Part shown: positions 8,006 through 16,229 of the stretch, in pieces
How the letters are laid out: every line of letters begins with the position of its first letter
Numbering within the stretch: the stretch's first letter is position 1
Origin: an uncultured Flavobacteriales bacterium
GTDB lineage: Bacteria; Bacteroidota; Bacteroidia; Flavobacteriales; Schleiferiaceae
Direction of reading: 5' to 3'
Assembly (NCBI GenBank): GCA_903821715.1
Contig: CAIJMB010000071.1
Coordinates: forward strand, 1 to 31,791
DNA length: 31,791 nt
Notes under the pieces: model-generated
Database searches by the model: none
What the model saw: only the letters and a program-made list of their open reading frames with translations
Told to the model about the DNA's origin: nothing
Translations under genes and position numbers: made by a program

Positions 8006-8013
8006 CGAAGATA
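8006..8013 (-). promoter_or_regulatory. -7-like box directly upstream of pyrH
   Basis: TATCTTCG (8013-8006, minus strand) lies 7 bases before the pyrH ATG and just after the tsf-pyrH hairpin, so pyrH may have its own promoter. It is the same octamer that precedes rplM and hppA. No -33 box was confirmed. Confidence 0.45.
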
Positions 8014-8016
8014 GCA

Positions 8017-8042
8017 CAAAGGCCGCCCGAGGGCGGCCTTTG
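8017..8042 (-). terminator. Strong hairpin between tsf and pyrH
   Basis: The arms CAAAGGCCGCC and GGCGGCCTTTG are perfect complements around a CGAG loop. On the minus strand TTTGTG follows the stem. The T tract is short, so partial termination or attenuation between tsf and pyrH is as likely as complete termination. The stem is symmetrical, but no plus-strand gene ends here. Confidence 0.7.
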
Positions 8043-8064
8043 CAGTGTGAAAATCAAGCGGGAA

Positions 8065-8889
8065 TTAAACGCCCAAACCTACGCGGCGGAAGCCAGTAAC
8101 GGTAGCGCCCGCAGATGCTGAAGCCACGTACTGGGCTACGCTCTGCTTGCTGTCCTTGATGAAGTCTTGTTCCACAAGAGTGTTCTCCTTGTAGAACTTG
8201 CCGAGCTTGCCCTGGGCGATCTTCTCGATCATGTCCTCAGGCTTGCCCTCTTGGCGTACCATGTCACGAGCAACCTCAAGTTCGCGCTCAATCACATCAC
8301 TTGGAACTGAAGTGCGGTCCAAACCTACAGGGTTCATCGCTGCAGCCTGCATCGCAACGTCCTTGGCAGTCTCTGCAACCCCGGCGCTCAACGCAGCAAG
8401 TGTAGCGAGTTTGTTTCCGGCGTGGATGTACCCTGCCACCACACCACCTTCGATGGTCTCGTAGTAGGCGATCTCAATCTTTTCTCCGATGACACCCGTC
8501 TGCTCAATGAGCTTATCGGCAATCGTCAACGAACCTTCGTAGCTCAACGCAAGAAGATCCTCTTTGGTAGTGGGGAAGTTGGCAATCGCAATTGACGCCA
8601 TCTTCTTGGCCATGTCCACATAACCTTCGTTCTTGGCAACAAAGTCGGTCTCGCAGTTCAGCGAAACAACCACCCCGCGGGTGTTGGTCTCGTTGGTCAT
8701 TGCGATGACAGCTCCCTCGGTCGCGTCACGGTCGGCGCGCTTGGCAGCAACCTTCTGGCCTTGCTTGCGAAGCACGTCGATGGCAGCTTCGAAATCGCCA
8801 TTGGCCTCAGTGAGGGCCTTTTTGCAGTCCATCATGCCTGCACCGGTCATTTGGCGCAGCTTGTTTACATCGGCAGCAGTAATGCTCAT
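8065..8889 (-). CDS. tsf: Elongation factor Ts
   Basis: This protein is the nucleotide exchange factor that releases GDP from EF-Tu. It has 274 residues. The N-terminal UBA-like domain reads VNKLRQMTGAGMMDCKKALTEANGD (about residues 9-33), and the core motif LNCETDFVAKNEGY follows near residue 80, carrying the conserved TDFV that contacts EF-Tu. The C-terminal half repeats the EF-Ts core fold. It is flanked by hairpin terminators, suggesting that its level is set apart from both rpsB and pyrH. Confidence 0.97.
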   Translation of the reverse strand: MSITAADVNKLRQMTGAGMMDCKKALTEANGDFEAAIDVLRKQGQKVAAKRADRDATEGAVIAMTNETNTRGVVVSLNCETDFVAKNEGYVDMAKKMASIAIANFPTTKEDLLALSYEGSLTIADKLIEQTGVIGEKIEIAYYETIEGGVVAGYIHAGNKLATLAALSAGVAETAKDVAMQAAAMNPVGLDRTSVPSDVIERELEVARDMVRQEGKPEDMIEKIAQGKLGKFYKENTLVEQDFIKDSKQSVAQYVASASAGATVTGFRRVGLGV

Positions 8890-8917
8890 GATAATTGGTA
8901 TTTAAGTACAAAGAAAA

Positions 8918-8937
8918 ACCGGGGCTGTTGCCCCGGT
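8918..8937 (-). terminator. Intrinsic terminator after rpsB
   Basis: The arms ACCGGGGC and GCCCCGGT form a perfect 8-bp stem with a 4-base loop. On the minus strand the stem is followed by TTTTCTTTG, a T-rich tract. It lies between the rpsB stop (8945) and the tsf start (8889). Confidence 0.8.
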
Positions 8938-8944
8938 GTTAAAC

Positions 8945-9700
8945 TTATTCCGCGGCTACTTTGGCGGCAGCTTTTTCAAGCTTCTCGCTTCCGGGCTTGT
9001 CTTTTTCAGTTTTGCGCTGGCTCAGGGCTTCTTTAATCGAAGCTGAAACTGACTCCATGATCACTGCAATTGACTTGGTCGCGTCGTCATTTGACGGAAT
9101 TACGTAATCAACCAAATGCGGATTACTGTTCGTATCCACCATGGCAAAAACGGGAATTCCGAGGTTGCGGGCTTCTTCGACGGCGATGTGCTCGCGCATT
9201 ACGTCAACCACAAACAAAGCGGCTGGAAGACGGCTCATGTCAGCGATCGAACCCAAGTTCTTCTCAAGCTTAGCGCGCAGACGGTCAACCTGAAGGCGCT
9301 CGCGCTTTGAAAGCGTCTCGAACGTACCGTCGGTCTTCATCTTGTCGATGTTCGACATTTTCTTGATTGCCTTGCGGATGGTCACGAAGTTCGTGAGCAT
9401 ACCTCCAGGCCAGCGCTCTACGATGTAGGGCATGTTGAGGGCCTTGGCGGTGTCGGCAACGATTTCTTTTGCTTGCTTCTTGGTCGCAACGAAGAGGATC
9501 TTGCGGCCGCTGCCGGCAATCTTGCCCATGGCGTCAGCCGCCGTGGCCAATTTCTTCTGCGTCTTCTGCAGGTCAATGATGTGGATACCATTGCGCTCCA
9601 TAAAGATGTACGGAGCCATATTGGGGTTCCACTTGCGGGTCAGGTGACCAAAGTGAACTCCTGCGTCGAGGAGCTGCTGAATTTCAGGCGTATGTGCCAT
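8945..9700 (-). CDS. rpsB: 30S ribosomal protein S2
   Basis: This is a small-subunit protein with signatures LLDAGVHFGHLTRKWNPNM, YIFMERNGIHIIDLQKT, and ERWPGGMLTNFVTIRKAI. The 251 residues end in a Lys/Glu/Ala-rich tail (from about residue 228), typical for the phylum. The 99 bases between rpsI and this start contain no tail-to-head overlap and could hold a leader or promoter, but I see no box I would defend. Confidence 0.97.
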   Translation of the reverse strand: MAHTPEIQQLLDAGVHFGHLTRKWNPNMAPYIFMERNGIHIIDLQKTQKKLATAADAMGKIAGSGRKILFVATKKQAKEIVADTAKALNMPYIVERWPGGMLTNFVTIRKAIKKMSNIDKMKTDGTFETLSKRERLQVDRLRAKLEKNLGSIADMSRLPAALFVVDVMREHIAVEEARNLGIPVFAMVDTNSNPHLVDYVIPSNDDATKSIAVIMESVSASIKEALSQRKTEKDKPGSEKLEKAAAKVAAE

Positions 9701-9799
9701 AGGATTCTTGGGGGTTTACGTTCGCTAAAAAGGCAACGGCCAAGTAGCGCCAGAGCGATCTTGACCGTTTGGATGCTAAACCCAATACTCGTTGCGCGA

Positions 9800-10186
9800 T
9801 TAACGCTTCGAGAATTGGAACCGCTTGCGTGCTTTCTTCTGGCCGAACTTCTTACGTTCTACCATGCGCGGGTCGCGGGTCATCAATCCTTCGGGCTTCA
9901 GCGTGATGCGAAGCTCAGGATTGATTTCGCAAAGGGCGCGCGACAGGCCGAGGCGAATTGCTTCAGCTTGGCCGGTGATGCCACCGCCTTCTACGTTGAC
10001 AGTTACGTCAAAATTGTTGAGGTTGTCCGTCAGCGACAATGGCTGGCGAACTTTGTACTGCAGGGTGCCGGTCGAGAAGTAGTTCGACAGCTCGCGCTTG
10101 TTGATCGTGATCTCACCTTTACCCGGCTTTACATATACACGGGCAACTGAGGTCTTGCGGCGTCCGATTGCGTGGGTCGTAGACAT
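9800..10186 (-). CDS. rpsI: 30S ribosomal protein S9
   Basis: This 128-residue small-subunit protein shows the family start AIGRRKTSVARVYVKPGKGEITINKRE and the central GGGITGQAEAIRLGLSRAL. Its basic C-terminal tail ends QFSKR; the final Lys-Arg reaches the ribosomal P site in other bacteria. It starts 12 bases after rplM, the universal L13-S9 pair. Confidence 0.97.
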   Translation of the reverse strand: MSTTHAIGRRKTSVARVYVKPGKGEITINKRELSNYFSTGTLQYKVRQPLSLTDNLNNFDVTVNVEGGGITGQAEAIRLGLSRALCEINPELRITLKPEGLMTRDPRMVERKKFGQKKARKRFQFSKR

Positions 10187-10198
10187 CTTATAGTACGA

Positions 10199-10636
10199 TT
10201 AGATTTGAACCGGCTGTTGGGCTTCGTGACCGTGCTCGGCACCGGCGTACACGTGAAGGTTGCGAAAGAGTTCGGCACCGAGGCGCGTCTTGGGAAGCAT
10301 ACCGCGAACGGCCTTCTCTACGATGCGGGTTGGATGCTTGGCAAGCTCTTCAGCTGGGGTGCTGAAGCGCTGACCTCCGGGGTATCCGGTGTAGCGAATG
10401 TACTGCTTGTTGTTCATCTTATTGCCCGACAAGGCTACTTCAGCCGCGTTGATGATAATGACATTGTCACCACAGTCAACGTGGGGGGTGTAATTGGGCT
10501 TGTGCTTGCCGCGAAGGCGGAAGGCAACATGCGAAGCCAATCGGCCGAGGGCTTGACCCTTGGCGTCAACCACAACCCAGGTTTTACCTGCGGTGGCCTT
10601 GGTGGCTGAAATCGTTTTGTAGCTGAGCGAATCCAC
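10199..10636 (-). CDS. rplM: 50S ribosomal protein L13
   Basis: The 145-residue large-subunit protein begins with GTG at 10636 (read as M-DSLSYKTISATKATAGKTW), which fits the usual Bacteroidota N-terminus. Signatures include WVVVDAKGQALGRLASHVAFRLRGKHKPNYTPHVDCGD and KMLPKTRLG-like GMLPKTRLGAELFRNLHVYAG. The C-terminal extension EHGHEAQQPVQI is common in the phylum. It is the first gene of the translation block and has a clear promoter. Confidence 0.96.
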   Translation of the reverse strand: MDSLSYKTISATKATAGKTWVVVDAKGQALGRLASHVAFRLRGKHKPNYTPHVDCGDNVIIINAAEVALSGNKMNNKQYIRYTGYPGGQRFSTPAEELAKHPTRIVEKAVRGMLPKTRLGAELFRNLHVYAGAEHGHEAQQPVQI

Positions 10637-10659
10637 GATGCTATACTTTTTTGGGGCTG

Positions 10660-10690
10660 CGAAGATACGGAGAATACTTTGAAGCGCAAA
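10660..10690 (-). promoter_or_regulatory. Consensus Bacteroidota promoter of the rplM-rpsI block
   Basis: On the minus strand TTTG (10690-10687) is followed by exactly 19 bases and then TATCTTCG (10667-10660), 23 bases before the GTG start. This is the best-formed -33/-7 pair in the window. Confidence 0.75.
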
Positions 10691-10716
10691 GCTTTTCGGC
10701 GCAGAACTTGCTAGCG

Positions 10717-10724
10717 TATCTTCA
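10717..10724 (+). promoter_or_regulatory. Possible -7 box of the M43 protease gene
   Basis: TATCTTCA lies 34 bases before the ATG at 10759. A weak TTTT stands 20 bases upstream. The match is imperfect in both elements. Confidence 0.35.
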
Positions 10725-10758
10725 CGAACTCGAAATTTTGCCTCTAATACTAGGTTTT

Positions 10759-12777
10759 ATGCGCTTTTCAGCCCTCCTCTTTTCTGGCCTCCTTTTCGGC
10801 TTAACAGCTCAAGGTCAAACGATTCAGCGCTGTGCCGCTGACGAAGTTTATGCACATGAGGTCGCGAATGACCCCCAGCGCGAAGCGTTCCGCGCCGAAA
10901 CCGAAGCTGAAATGCAGCGCCTGCAGTTGCTCGGAATGCCTGAGTCGGTGGTGCACCAAATTCCAGTGGTGTTTCATGTGATGTTTTATGATCAGGGCGA
11001 CAACATCAGCGAGGCCCAAATTTTGTCGGCACTTCAAATTCTGAACGAAGACATGCGCCGTGTTAATCCCGACACAGGCAATCTTCGGGCCCTATTTAAA
11101 GGGGTAGCCGCCGATATGGAAGTTGAGTTTGTGCTCGCTAAAAAGGGTCCGAACGGAGAATGCACGAACGGCATCAACCGCCAGTGGAGCCCGAATTCAC
11201 TTTCGGCCAACAATGCCATCAAGCCCGAACTCAATTGGCCCAACACTAAGTACCTCAATATCTGGGTGGTGCGAAACATTGAGCTCGCCGGCATCACCCC
11301 CGGCAGTATTGTACTGGGCTATTCGGCGTTCCCGTACAGCGGAATACCTGTGACTCAAGACGGTATTGTGATTCGTCACGACCACTTGGGCAACATCGGA
11401 ACCGCGGCCGGCACGCGCCATCGCACCCTCACCCACGAGGTGGGACACTACCTCAATTTGTACCATACGTTTCAAAACGGATGCGGATTTGGCGACCAAT
11501 GTGCCGACACACCCCCGGTGGTTTCGGCGAGTTCAGGATGCAACATCAACCAAAACACCTGCACAATCGATAGTCCAGACCTCTTGGACATGGTGGAGAA
11601 CTACATGGACTACACCGACGACGCCTGTATGAACACGTTCACGTTGGACCAAAAAACTCGAGCCAAAGCCGTACTCAACGCGCCGCTCTTGCGGGGCAAC
11701 CTCACCACTGCAGCCAATCTTTTGGCTACCGGCGTAAGCGGAACGTTGAGCTGCAGCCCCGTAGCAGACTTTGAGCTCACCCGAAGCCTTCTGTGCGCGG
11801 GAGACGCACTTACGTTTGAGGACCACTCTGCCTACCTCGGGAATCCGATCTACCATTGGAATGTGCTGGATGCCAACAATCAGGTTGTACACCACACGAC
11901 CACCCAAAATCCGAGCCTTGTGATGGCAAATCCAGGGCAGTACACGGTCAGCTTGACCATTCAAGCGAGCAACGGATCCAATACCATGAACAAGCCCCTG
12001 GCCCTCACGGTGCGTCCGGCAACAGGCACCACCTACAGCCCCTGGTTTATCGGAACAATGGAGGCTCCGCTACCGAACGCCGACTGGACCACCACCTCAT
12101 TCGCCGACAGTAGCTACTGGCGCCGCTCCACCGCGGCGAGCAAGCAAGGGGTCGCGAGCTACCTATTTCAGAACTACAAACTGCCTGCGGGCGGTGAGGT
12201 GAGCTCGTTGATTGCGGGGCCCATCGCCTTCGCTAATACAGGAACCCTCAACCTGCGCTTCGCCCACGCCTTCGTGCGCCGCGCCGCCTCGAACAACGAC
12301 CAGCTCAAAGTCTTTGTCAGTAGCGACTGCGGGGCCACCTGGCAGTTGGCACGCTTAATTCCGGCATTTCAGCTCGGAATTAACGGAGCCGTCACCACCC
12401 CCTACGTGCCCGTACCGGCCGACTGGAAGTACACCAGCATTAACCTCGCGAGCCTCGGACTGCAGGGCGCAGGTGATTTGATGATTCGCTTCTCGATGGT
12501 TTCGGGCGGAGGCAACAACCTCTACCTCGACGACGTGCAGCTGACCACTACGTTGGGCGAAGACGAGTTGGCAGCTCCCTCGATGTGGGTCCAGCCCAAT
12601 CCGTCGCGTGGCGGAGCAACCCTTGTGGGTGCCGAAGGCCGCGTGCGCATCACCGACCTCAGCGGACGCGTGGTGGCCGAGCTCACAGCGAATGGCGAGG
12701 CTGTCCTTCCAGAGCTTTCAACCGGAACCTACATGCTTCACACCGCAGCGGGCGTGCTGCGCTGGATGGTGCTGTAG
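10759..12777 (+). CDS. Secreted M43-family (pappalysin-like) metalloprotease with PKD domain and T9SS sorting tail
   Basis: The start chosen is ATG 10759, giving 672 residues with a signal peptide (MRFSALLFSGLLFGLTAQGQ); a longer frame from 10651 would add 36 non-signal residues. A propeptide-like region is followed by the catalytic zinc motif HEVGHYLNLYHTF with His226, Glu227, His230 and His236, and by a downstream Met-turn (MDYTDDACMNTF). A PKD domain spans about 333-420. The last ~60 residues (from WVQPNPSRGG, ~609) form a type A type-IX-secretion sorting domain, so the enzyme is exported across the outer membrane and probably anchored or released there. It likely degrades extracellular protein. 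It is convergent with the next gene, with only 3 bases between the stops. Confidence 0.94.
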   Translation: MRFSALLFSGLLFGLTAQGQTIQRCAADEVYAHEVANDPQREAFRAETEAEMQRLQLLGMPESVVHQIPVVFHVMFYDQGDNISEAQILSALQILNEDMRRVNPDTGNLRALFKGVAADMEVEFVLAKKGPNGECTNGINRQWSPNSLSANNAIKPELNWPNTKYLNIWVVRNIELAGITPGSIVLGYSAFPYSGIPVTQDGIVIRHDHLGNIGTAAGTRHRTLTHEVGHYLNLYHTFQNGCGFGDQCADTPPVVSASSGCNINQNTCTIDSPDLLDMVENYMDYTDDACMNTFTLDQKTRAKAVLNAPLLRGNLTTAANLLATGVSGTLSCSPVADFELTRSLLCAGDALTFEDHSAYLGNPIYHWNVLDANNQVVHHTTTQNPSLVMANPGQYTVSLTIQASNGSNTMNKPLALTVRPATGTTYSPWFIGTMEAPLPNADWTTTSFADSSYWRRSTAASKQGVASYLFQNYKLPAGGEVSSLIAGPIAFANTGTLNLRFAHAFVRRAASNNDQLKVFVSSDCGATWQLARLIPAFQLGINGAVTTPYVPVPADWKYTSINLASLGLQGAGDLMIRFSMVSGGGNNLYLDDVQLTTTLGEDELAAPSMWVQPNPSRGGATLVGAEGRVRITDLSGRVVAELTANGEAVLPELSTGTYMLHTAAGVLRWMVL

Positions 12778-12780
12778 CGC

Positions 12781-14268
12781 TTAGTCGAGTTTAAAGACGT
12801 AGGTGTCGGGTCCCGGAAGCTGCGCCACGAGCGTGAAGCGCTCAGGGTAAGCCTGGTAGGCCGGCACAAAGTAGCGTCCCACCGAACCGAACCCGAGCTG
12901 GTCCACGACCACGTGGGTAATTCCGTCGGCCTTGAGCTGGTCCATGAACGCCTTCGGGTCGGCTTCAGCCGGGAAGCGTTGGGCGCGACGTTCTGCAAAC
13001 AAATACCACAACGCGGGCTTCGAAGTGGCGACTTGGGCGTCCGGCGGGGTGTTTTCTTTGGTGAATTCCGCCAGTCTGAAGTAGTTGCTGAACGCGGCTG
13101 GGTACTCCATTTGGGCCTCTTCACGCAAGGTTTTGAGCGGCGAAACCATCACCACCGCGAGGGCGGTAAACCACCATGGGTTCCAGGTCGGAACCGCGCG
13201 GCGCGCGGCTTCCCAAGCTCCATAGAGCGCGGCGAGCATCAACACGGGGACCAGCGGCTGAATAAAACGCACCCCGTACCACACCGACGGCCAAAGCAAA
13301 AAGATGGCGGCCGAGGCAAGGACGTATCCGGCTACCAGCCAGCGAAGTTTGGGGAGGCGCGCGATTCCGTACGCAATCGCCGCGAGTAGCACCAGGCCAA
13401 TGAGGTAGTGGGTAATGGGGGCTTCGGGGTTGTAGTCGACCTTGAGGACCGGAAACATGCTGTTGGGCAGTTCCTGACCGAGGTAGCGCGCGGCGTTTTC
13501 GGTGATGCGGTCCCACATTCCGCCAGCATCTACGTGCCCTTCTTCAGGTCGGTACGGGTTGACTGAAAGAAGTTGGTCGACATAGGTCGATTTGGTTCCG
13601 GCGGCACGACCGCGAAGTACCCACGGGGCGTAAAGGGCAAAGAAGCTTGCGCCAAAGGTCACTGCGGCGGCCCAGCGGCGCTCGAAGAGCAGGTAGAGTC
13701 CAATTCCGGCACCCAATGCGATGCCCGCCGTGCGGATGTAGAATGCGGCCGAAGCGAGCACCACCACCAGCCAAAAGTCGTAGGATTTGTAGAATGGCTT
13801 GGATTCCGGATCCCAGCGCAGCAACGTCCACAGAGCCAACATGGACGCGGCGGTGTAGGGGATTTCGCTCATCATTATGGTGCTCGACCGCAGCAGGTGG
13901 CTATTGAGGCCCACCAAAATCACAGCAGCCCACGCCAACGCTTTGGACCCGCTGGCTTTTTCGGCGATTCCGCGGAACCACCAGAGTGCCGCGCCAAAAA
14001 GGATTCCGTTCACCAATTTGAGCCATGTGAAGCTTTTGCCAACCAGCATTGCCACGGCCAATAGTGCGGGGTAACCCGGCGGAAAATGGTTGGCCGGCGG
14101 CGTCCCCGGCATGTGAATGTTGGTGTAGCCCTCACCCTGAACTAAGGCTTGACCCAAGATGTAGTAGCCCGCATTGTCACCGCCCATGTCGAGTTTGGTG
14201 TCAAAAATGAAAGCGTAGACTAGACCAAAGGCGAGCGCGAAGAGCGCTGGAATTTTGAAGCGTTGCAT
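12781..14268 (-). CDS. GT-C fold (family 39-like) membrane glycosyltransferase, substrate unknown
   Basis: The 495-residue protein has about ten hydrophobic segments in its first ~380 residues and a soluble C-terminal part. The first loop carries DMGGDNAGYYILGQAL with the acidic residues typical of GT-C enzymes, followed by PGTPPANHFPPGYPALLA, and SEIPYTAASMLAL occurs after helix four. These resemble dolichyl/undecaprenyl-phosphate mannosyltransferase-like (PMT/ArnT-like) proteins, which move a sugar from a lipid carrier at the periplasmic face. Acceptor and sugar cannot be inferred. A TAAATTCG box ends 4 bases before the ATG. It is a single-gene unit. Confidence 0.8.
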   Translation of the reverse strand: MQRFKIPALFALAFGLVYAFIFDTKLDMGGDNAGYYILGQALVQGEGYTNIHMPGTPPANHFPPGYPALLAVAMLVGKSFTWLKLVNGILFGAALWWFRGIAEKASGSKALAWAAVILVGLNSHLLRSSTIMMSEIPYTAASMLALWTLLRWDPESKPFYKSYDFWLVVVLASAAFYIRTAGIALGAGIGLYLLFERRWAAAVTFGASFFALYAPWVLRGRAAGTKSTYVDQLLSVNPYRPEEGHVDAGGMWDRITENAARYLGQELPNSMFPVLKVDYNPEAPITHYLIGLVLLAAIAYGIARLPKLRWLVAGYVLASAAIFLLWPSVWYGVRFIQPLVPVLMLAALYGAWEAARRAVPTWNPWWFTALAVVMVSPLKTLREEAQMEYPAAFSNYFRLAEFTKENTPPDAQVATSKPALWYLFAERRAQRFPAEADPKAFMDQLKADGITHVVVDQLGFGSVGRYFVPAYQAYPERFTLVAQLPGPDTYVFKLD

Positions 14269-14272
14269 GCTG

Positions 14273-14280
14273 CGAATTTA
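14273..14280 (-). promoter_or_regulatory. -7-like box at the start of the GT-C gene
   Basis: TAAATTCG (14280-14273, minus strand) is followed by only 4 bases and the ATG at 14268. If used, the transcript would be leaderless or nearly so. Confidence 0.45.
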
Positions 14281-14380
14281 GCTCGTTCGCTCGTTTGCCG
14301 TACTACTCCGTTCCTGATGCTCGGTTTTATTAAAATGTTGTTTTTCAGTTATATATGTGATTTGCAACTGAATTAAAAAA

Positions 14381-14404
14381 GTAAAATCCGGTTATAACCG
14401 AATG
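14381..14404. repeat. Copy 2 of the CGGTTATAACCG element, 12-bp palindrome core
   Basis: The core CGGTTATAACCG (14389-14400) is a perfect 12-bp palindrome. With its flank GTAAAATC on the left and AATG on the right it matches the reverse complement of 669-692 at 23 of 24 bases. It lies about midway between the divergent GT-C gene and sulfate permease operon, in an AT-rich stretch. Confidence 0.65.
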
Positions 14405-14446
14405 ACGCGTTCTGGCATAATTCGCAATATGGCTGACAAGCTTGAC

Positions 14447-14462
14447 TTAGCGCATGCGCTAA
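14447..14462. promoter_or_regulatory. 16-bp perfect palindrome upstream of the sulfate operon
   Basis: TTAGCGCATGCGCTAA is fully self-complementary. It is centred about 47 bases before the ATG at 14502. A smaller inverted repeat, CCTAT and ATAGG (14466-14482), follows. It is a candidate regulator-binding site for the sulfate assimilation operon; the regulator is unknown. Confidence 0.5.
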
Positions 14463-14489
14463 ACACCTATTAATTTGATAGGCATTTAC

Positions 14490-14497
14490 TAACTTCG
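14490..14497 (+). promoter_or_regulatory. -7-like box at the start of the sulfate permease gene
   Basis: TAACTTCG is followed by CGCC and the ATG at 14502. A TTTG occurs at 14474-14477, only 12 bases upstream of the box, which is too close for a normal -33. Confidence 0.4.
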
Positions 14498-14501
14498 CGC
14501 C

Positions 14502-16229
14502 ATGGAATCGTGGATTATGGGTACAGTGTACCTAGGCGTGGTGGCACTCCTTCTCGGAGGCGTGCGGCCTTCTTGGGCCTTTGTAGGAGGAGCACTTGCC
14601 TTGGTCGCCATCGGCGTGCTTCCTCCGGCCGAGTGGCTGGCGTCAGCGACCAATCCCAGCTTGCTCATTTTGTGGCTTTTAATGGTAGCCTCGGTGGCAA
14701 TTGAAAAGCGTTTGACCATCGGCCGATTCATGCCGTCACAGCCGTCAAGTTTTGGTAGGCTTCGAATTTTTCTGGGCACCGGAATGATTTCAAGCGTGCT
14801 GAATAATACAGCGGTAGTTGCTCTGCTCATGGGTCCACTGCGCCGCTGGGCCCGCATTAAAGGGATTTCACCGGGGGCCGTACTCTTGCCTATGGCCTAC
14901 GCGGCAACCTTAGGCGGAGTGGTTACCCTAATCGGAACCTCTACCAACCTCGTACTCGACGGTTTGGTGCGCGACGCAGGGCTTGATGGACTGAGAACGC
15001 TGGACTTTTTGGTTCCGGGGCTCGCCGTCCTCGGGGCAGGATCGGTGTACATGGCCTGGATCGGGGGACGTATGTCGTGGGGGAGCGCTGAAGAAGAATC
15101 TGCAACCGACCGACCATACACGGTAGAAACCAAGTTAGCCAAGGACGCACCAGAGGTTGGAAAAAGCGTCGAACAGGCTGGATTTCGGCAACTTATGGGA
15201 CTGTACCTCGTGGAGCTTCAACGGGGAACCCAACTCATTGCACCAGTAGCTCCCAATGAAGTACTTCAATCTGGCGACCGACTCTTCTTTGCGGGGGAAT
15301 TGAGCCAGGTGGACGAACTACTTAGGGCGCGGACAGGCTTGGTTCTTCCGCAGCGCGAAATGACTGACCGGGCCCACGAAGCACCACTTGTGGAGGCTAT
15401 GGTTCCGCCGGGTAGCCGTTTGGTTGGAAGCGCCGTGCGCGAAAGCCAGTTTCGCCAGCGCTTAGATGCAGCCATCGTCGGGGTTCGACGCCAAGGTGAA
15501 CGCATGCGCGGCCGAATAGGCGACATTGAGCTTCAGGCGGGCGACTTGCTGGTGCTGGTCGCGGGTCCACGGTTTAAGGAACGGGCAAGCGAGACACGCT
15601 TGCTTTATGTGCTTAGCGAAACCGCCGCACCCGAGGTCTCTACACCGCTTCAACGAGTCCTTGCATGGGGCAGTCTTGCCTTGTTAGGTACGTGTACCGC
15701 AACGAGTCTACTTGAACCTCTAGCGGCCCTCGGACTTTGGCTGGGCCTTTTGGGCGCCATCAAGTGGATCCGTTGGACCGATGTGCGACGGGGATTAGAT
15801 CCGGAATTAATTGTCACCTTGAGTTCGGCTCTTGCACTTTCTGCAGCCCTGCAGCAAAGCGGAATGCTTGAGCGAGGCCTTGAAACCCTAGTCCCTGGAC
15901 TCGCAGATAGCCCAAAATGGTTGTGGATTGCCGTGCTTCTATTGACCACCACAGTTTTGACCAACTTCGTGACCAACGTGGCGGCTGTGGTCCTGGCATT
16001 TCCATTGGGGCTGGCTGCGGTTCAAGGGGGCTATCTCGAATCAACCCCCGCAATGCTCGCGCTTGCATTCGGTGCGAGTGCCGCATTTTTGACTCCAGCT
16101 GGGTACGCCACGAACCTCATGGTGATGGGCCCCGGAGGCTACAGCAACAGAGATTACCTCAAATTGGGCGGCGGACTCACACTGATCTACCTCTCCATTG
16201 TCTTTACCTATTTGACCTGGATACTTTGA
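14502..16229 (+). CDS. SLC13/DASS-family permease with two TrkA-C (RCK_C) domains, probable sulfate importer
   Basis: The 575-residue inner-membrane protein has two hydrophobic halves. Each half carries a substrate-loop signature: SVLNNTAVVALLMGP then GTSTNLVL in the first, TNFVTNVAAVVLAFPLG then TPAGYATNLMVMGPGGY in the second. Between them (roughly 205-370) are two soluble RCK_C-type repeats (VEQAGFRQLMGLYLVELQRG..., GSAVRESQFRQRLDAAIVGVRR...). This architecture is frequent in Bacteroidota permeases next to cysC-cysD-cysN. Sulfate is inferred from the neighbours; a carboxylate cannot be excluded from sequence alone. The stop overlaps the cysC start by 4 bases. Confidence 0.9.
   Translation: MESWIMGTVYLGVVALLLGGVRPSWAFVGGALALVAIGVLPPAEWLASATNPSLLILWLLMVASVAIEKRLTIGRFMPSQPSSFGRLRIFLGTGMISSVLNNTAVVALLMGPLRRWARIKGISPGAVLLPMAYAATLGGVVTLIGTSTNLVLDGLVRDAGLDGLRTLDFLVPGLAVLGAGSVYMAWIGGRMSWGSAEEESATDRPYTVETKLAKDAPEVGKSVEQAGFRQLMGLYLVELQRGTQLIAPVAPNEVLQSGDRLFFAGELSQVDELLRARTGLVLPQREMTDRAHEAPLVEAMVPPGSRLVGSAVRESQFRQRLDAAIVGVRRQGERMRGRIGDIELQAGDLLVLVAGPRFKERASETRLLYVLSETAAPEVSTPLQRVLAWGSLALLGTCTATSLLEPLAALGLWLGLLGAIKWIRWTDVRRGLDPELIVTLSSALALSAALQQSGMLERGLETLVPGLADSPKWLWIAVLLLTTTVLTNFVTNVAAVVLAFPLGLAAVQGGYLESTPAMLALAFGASAAFLTPAGYATNLMVMGPGGYSNRDYLKLGGGLTLIYLSIVFTYLTWIL

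Noticed and set aside
14269..14501. AT-rich divergent spacer as a replication origin or RNA gene
   Set aside because: No DnaA-box cluster, no tRNA-like fold and no conserved RNA motif is visible; two promoters and the palindromes explain it.
15917..16225. N-terminal extension of cysC
   Set aside because: It overlaps the permease in another frame and has no resemblance to APS kinase; the family N-terminus fits TTG at 16226.
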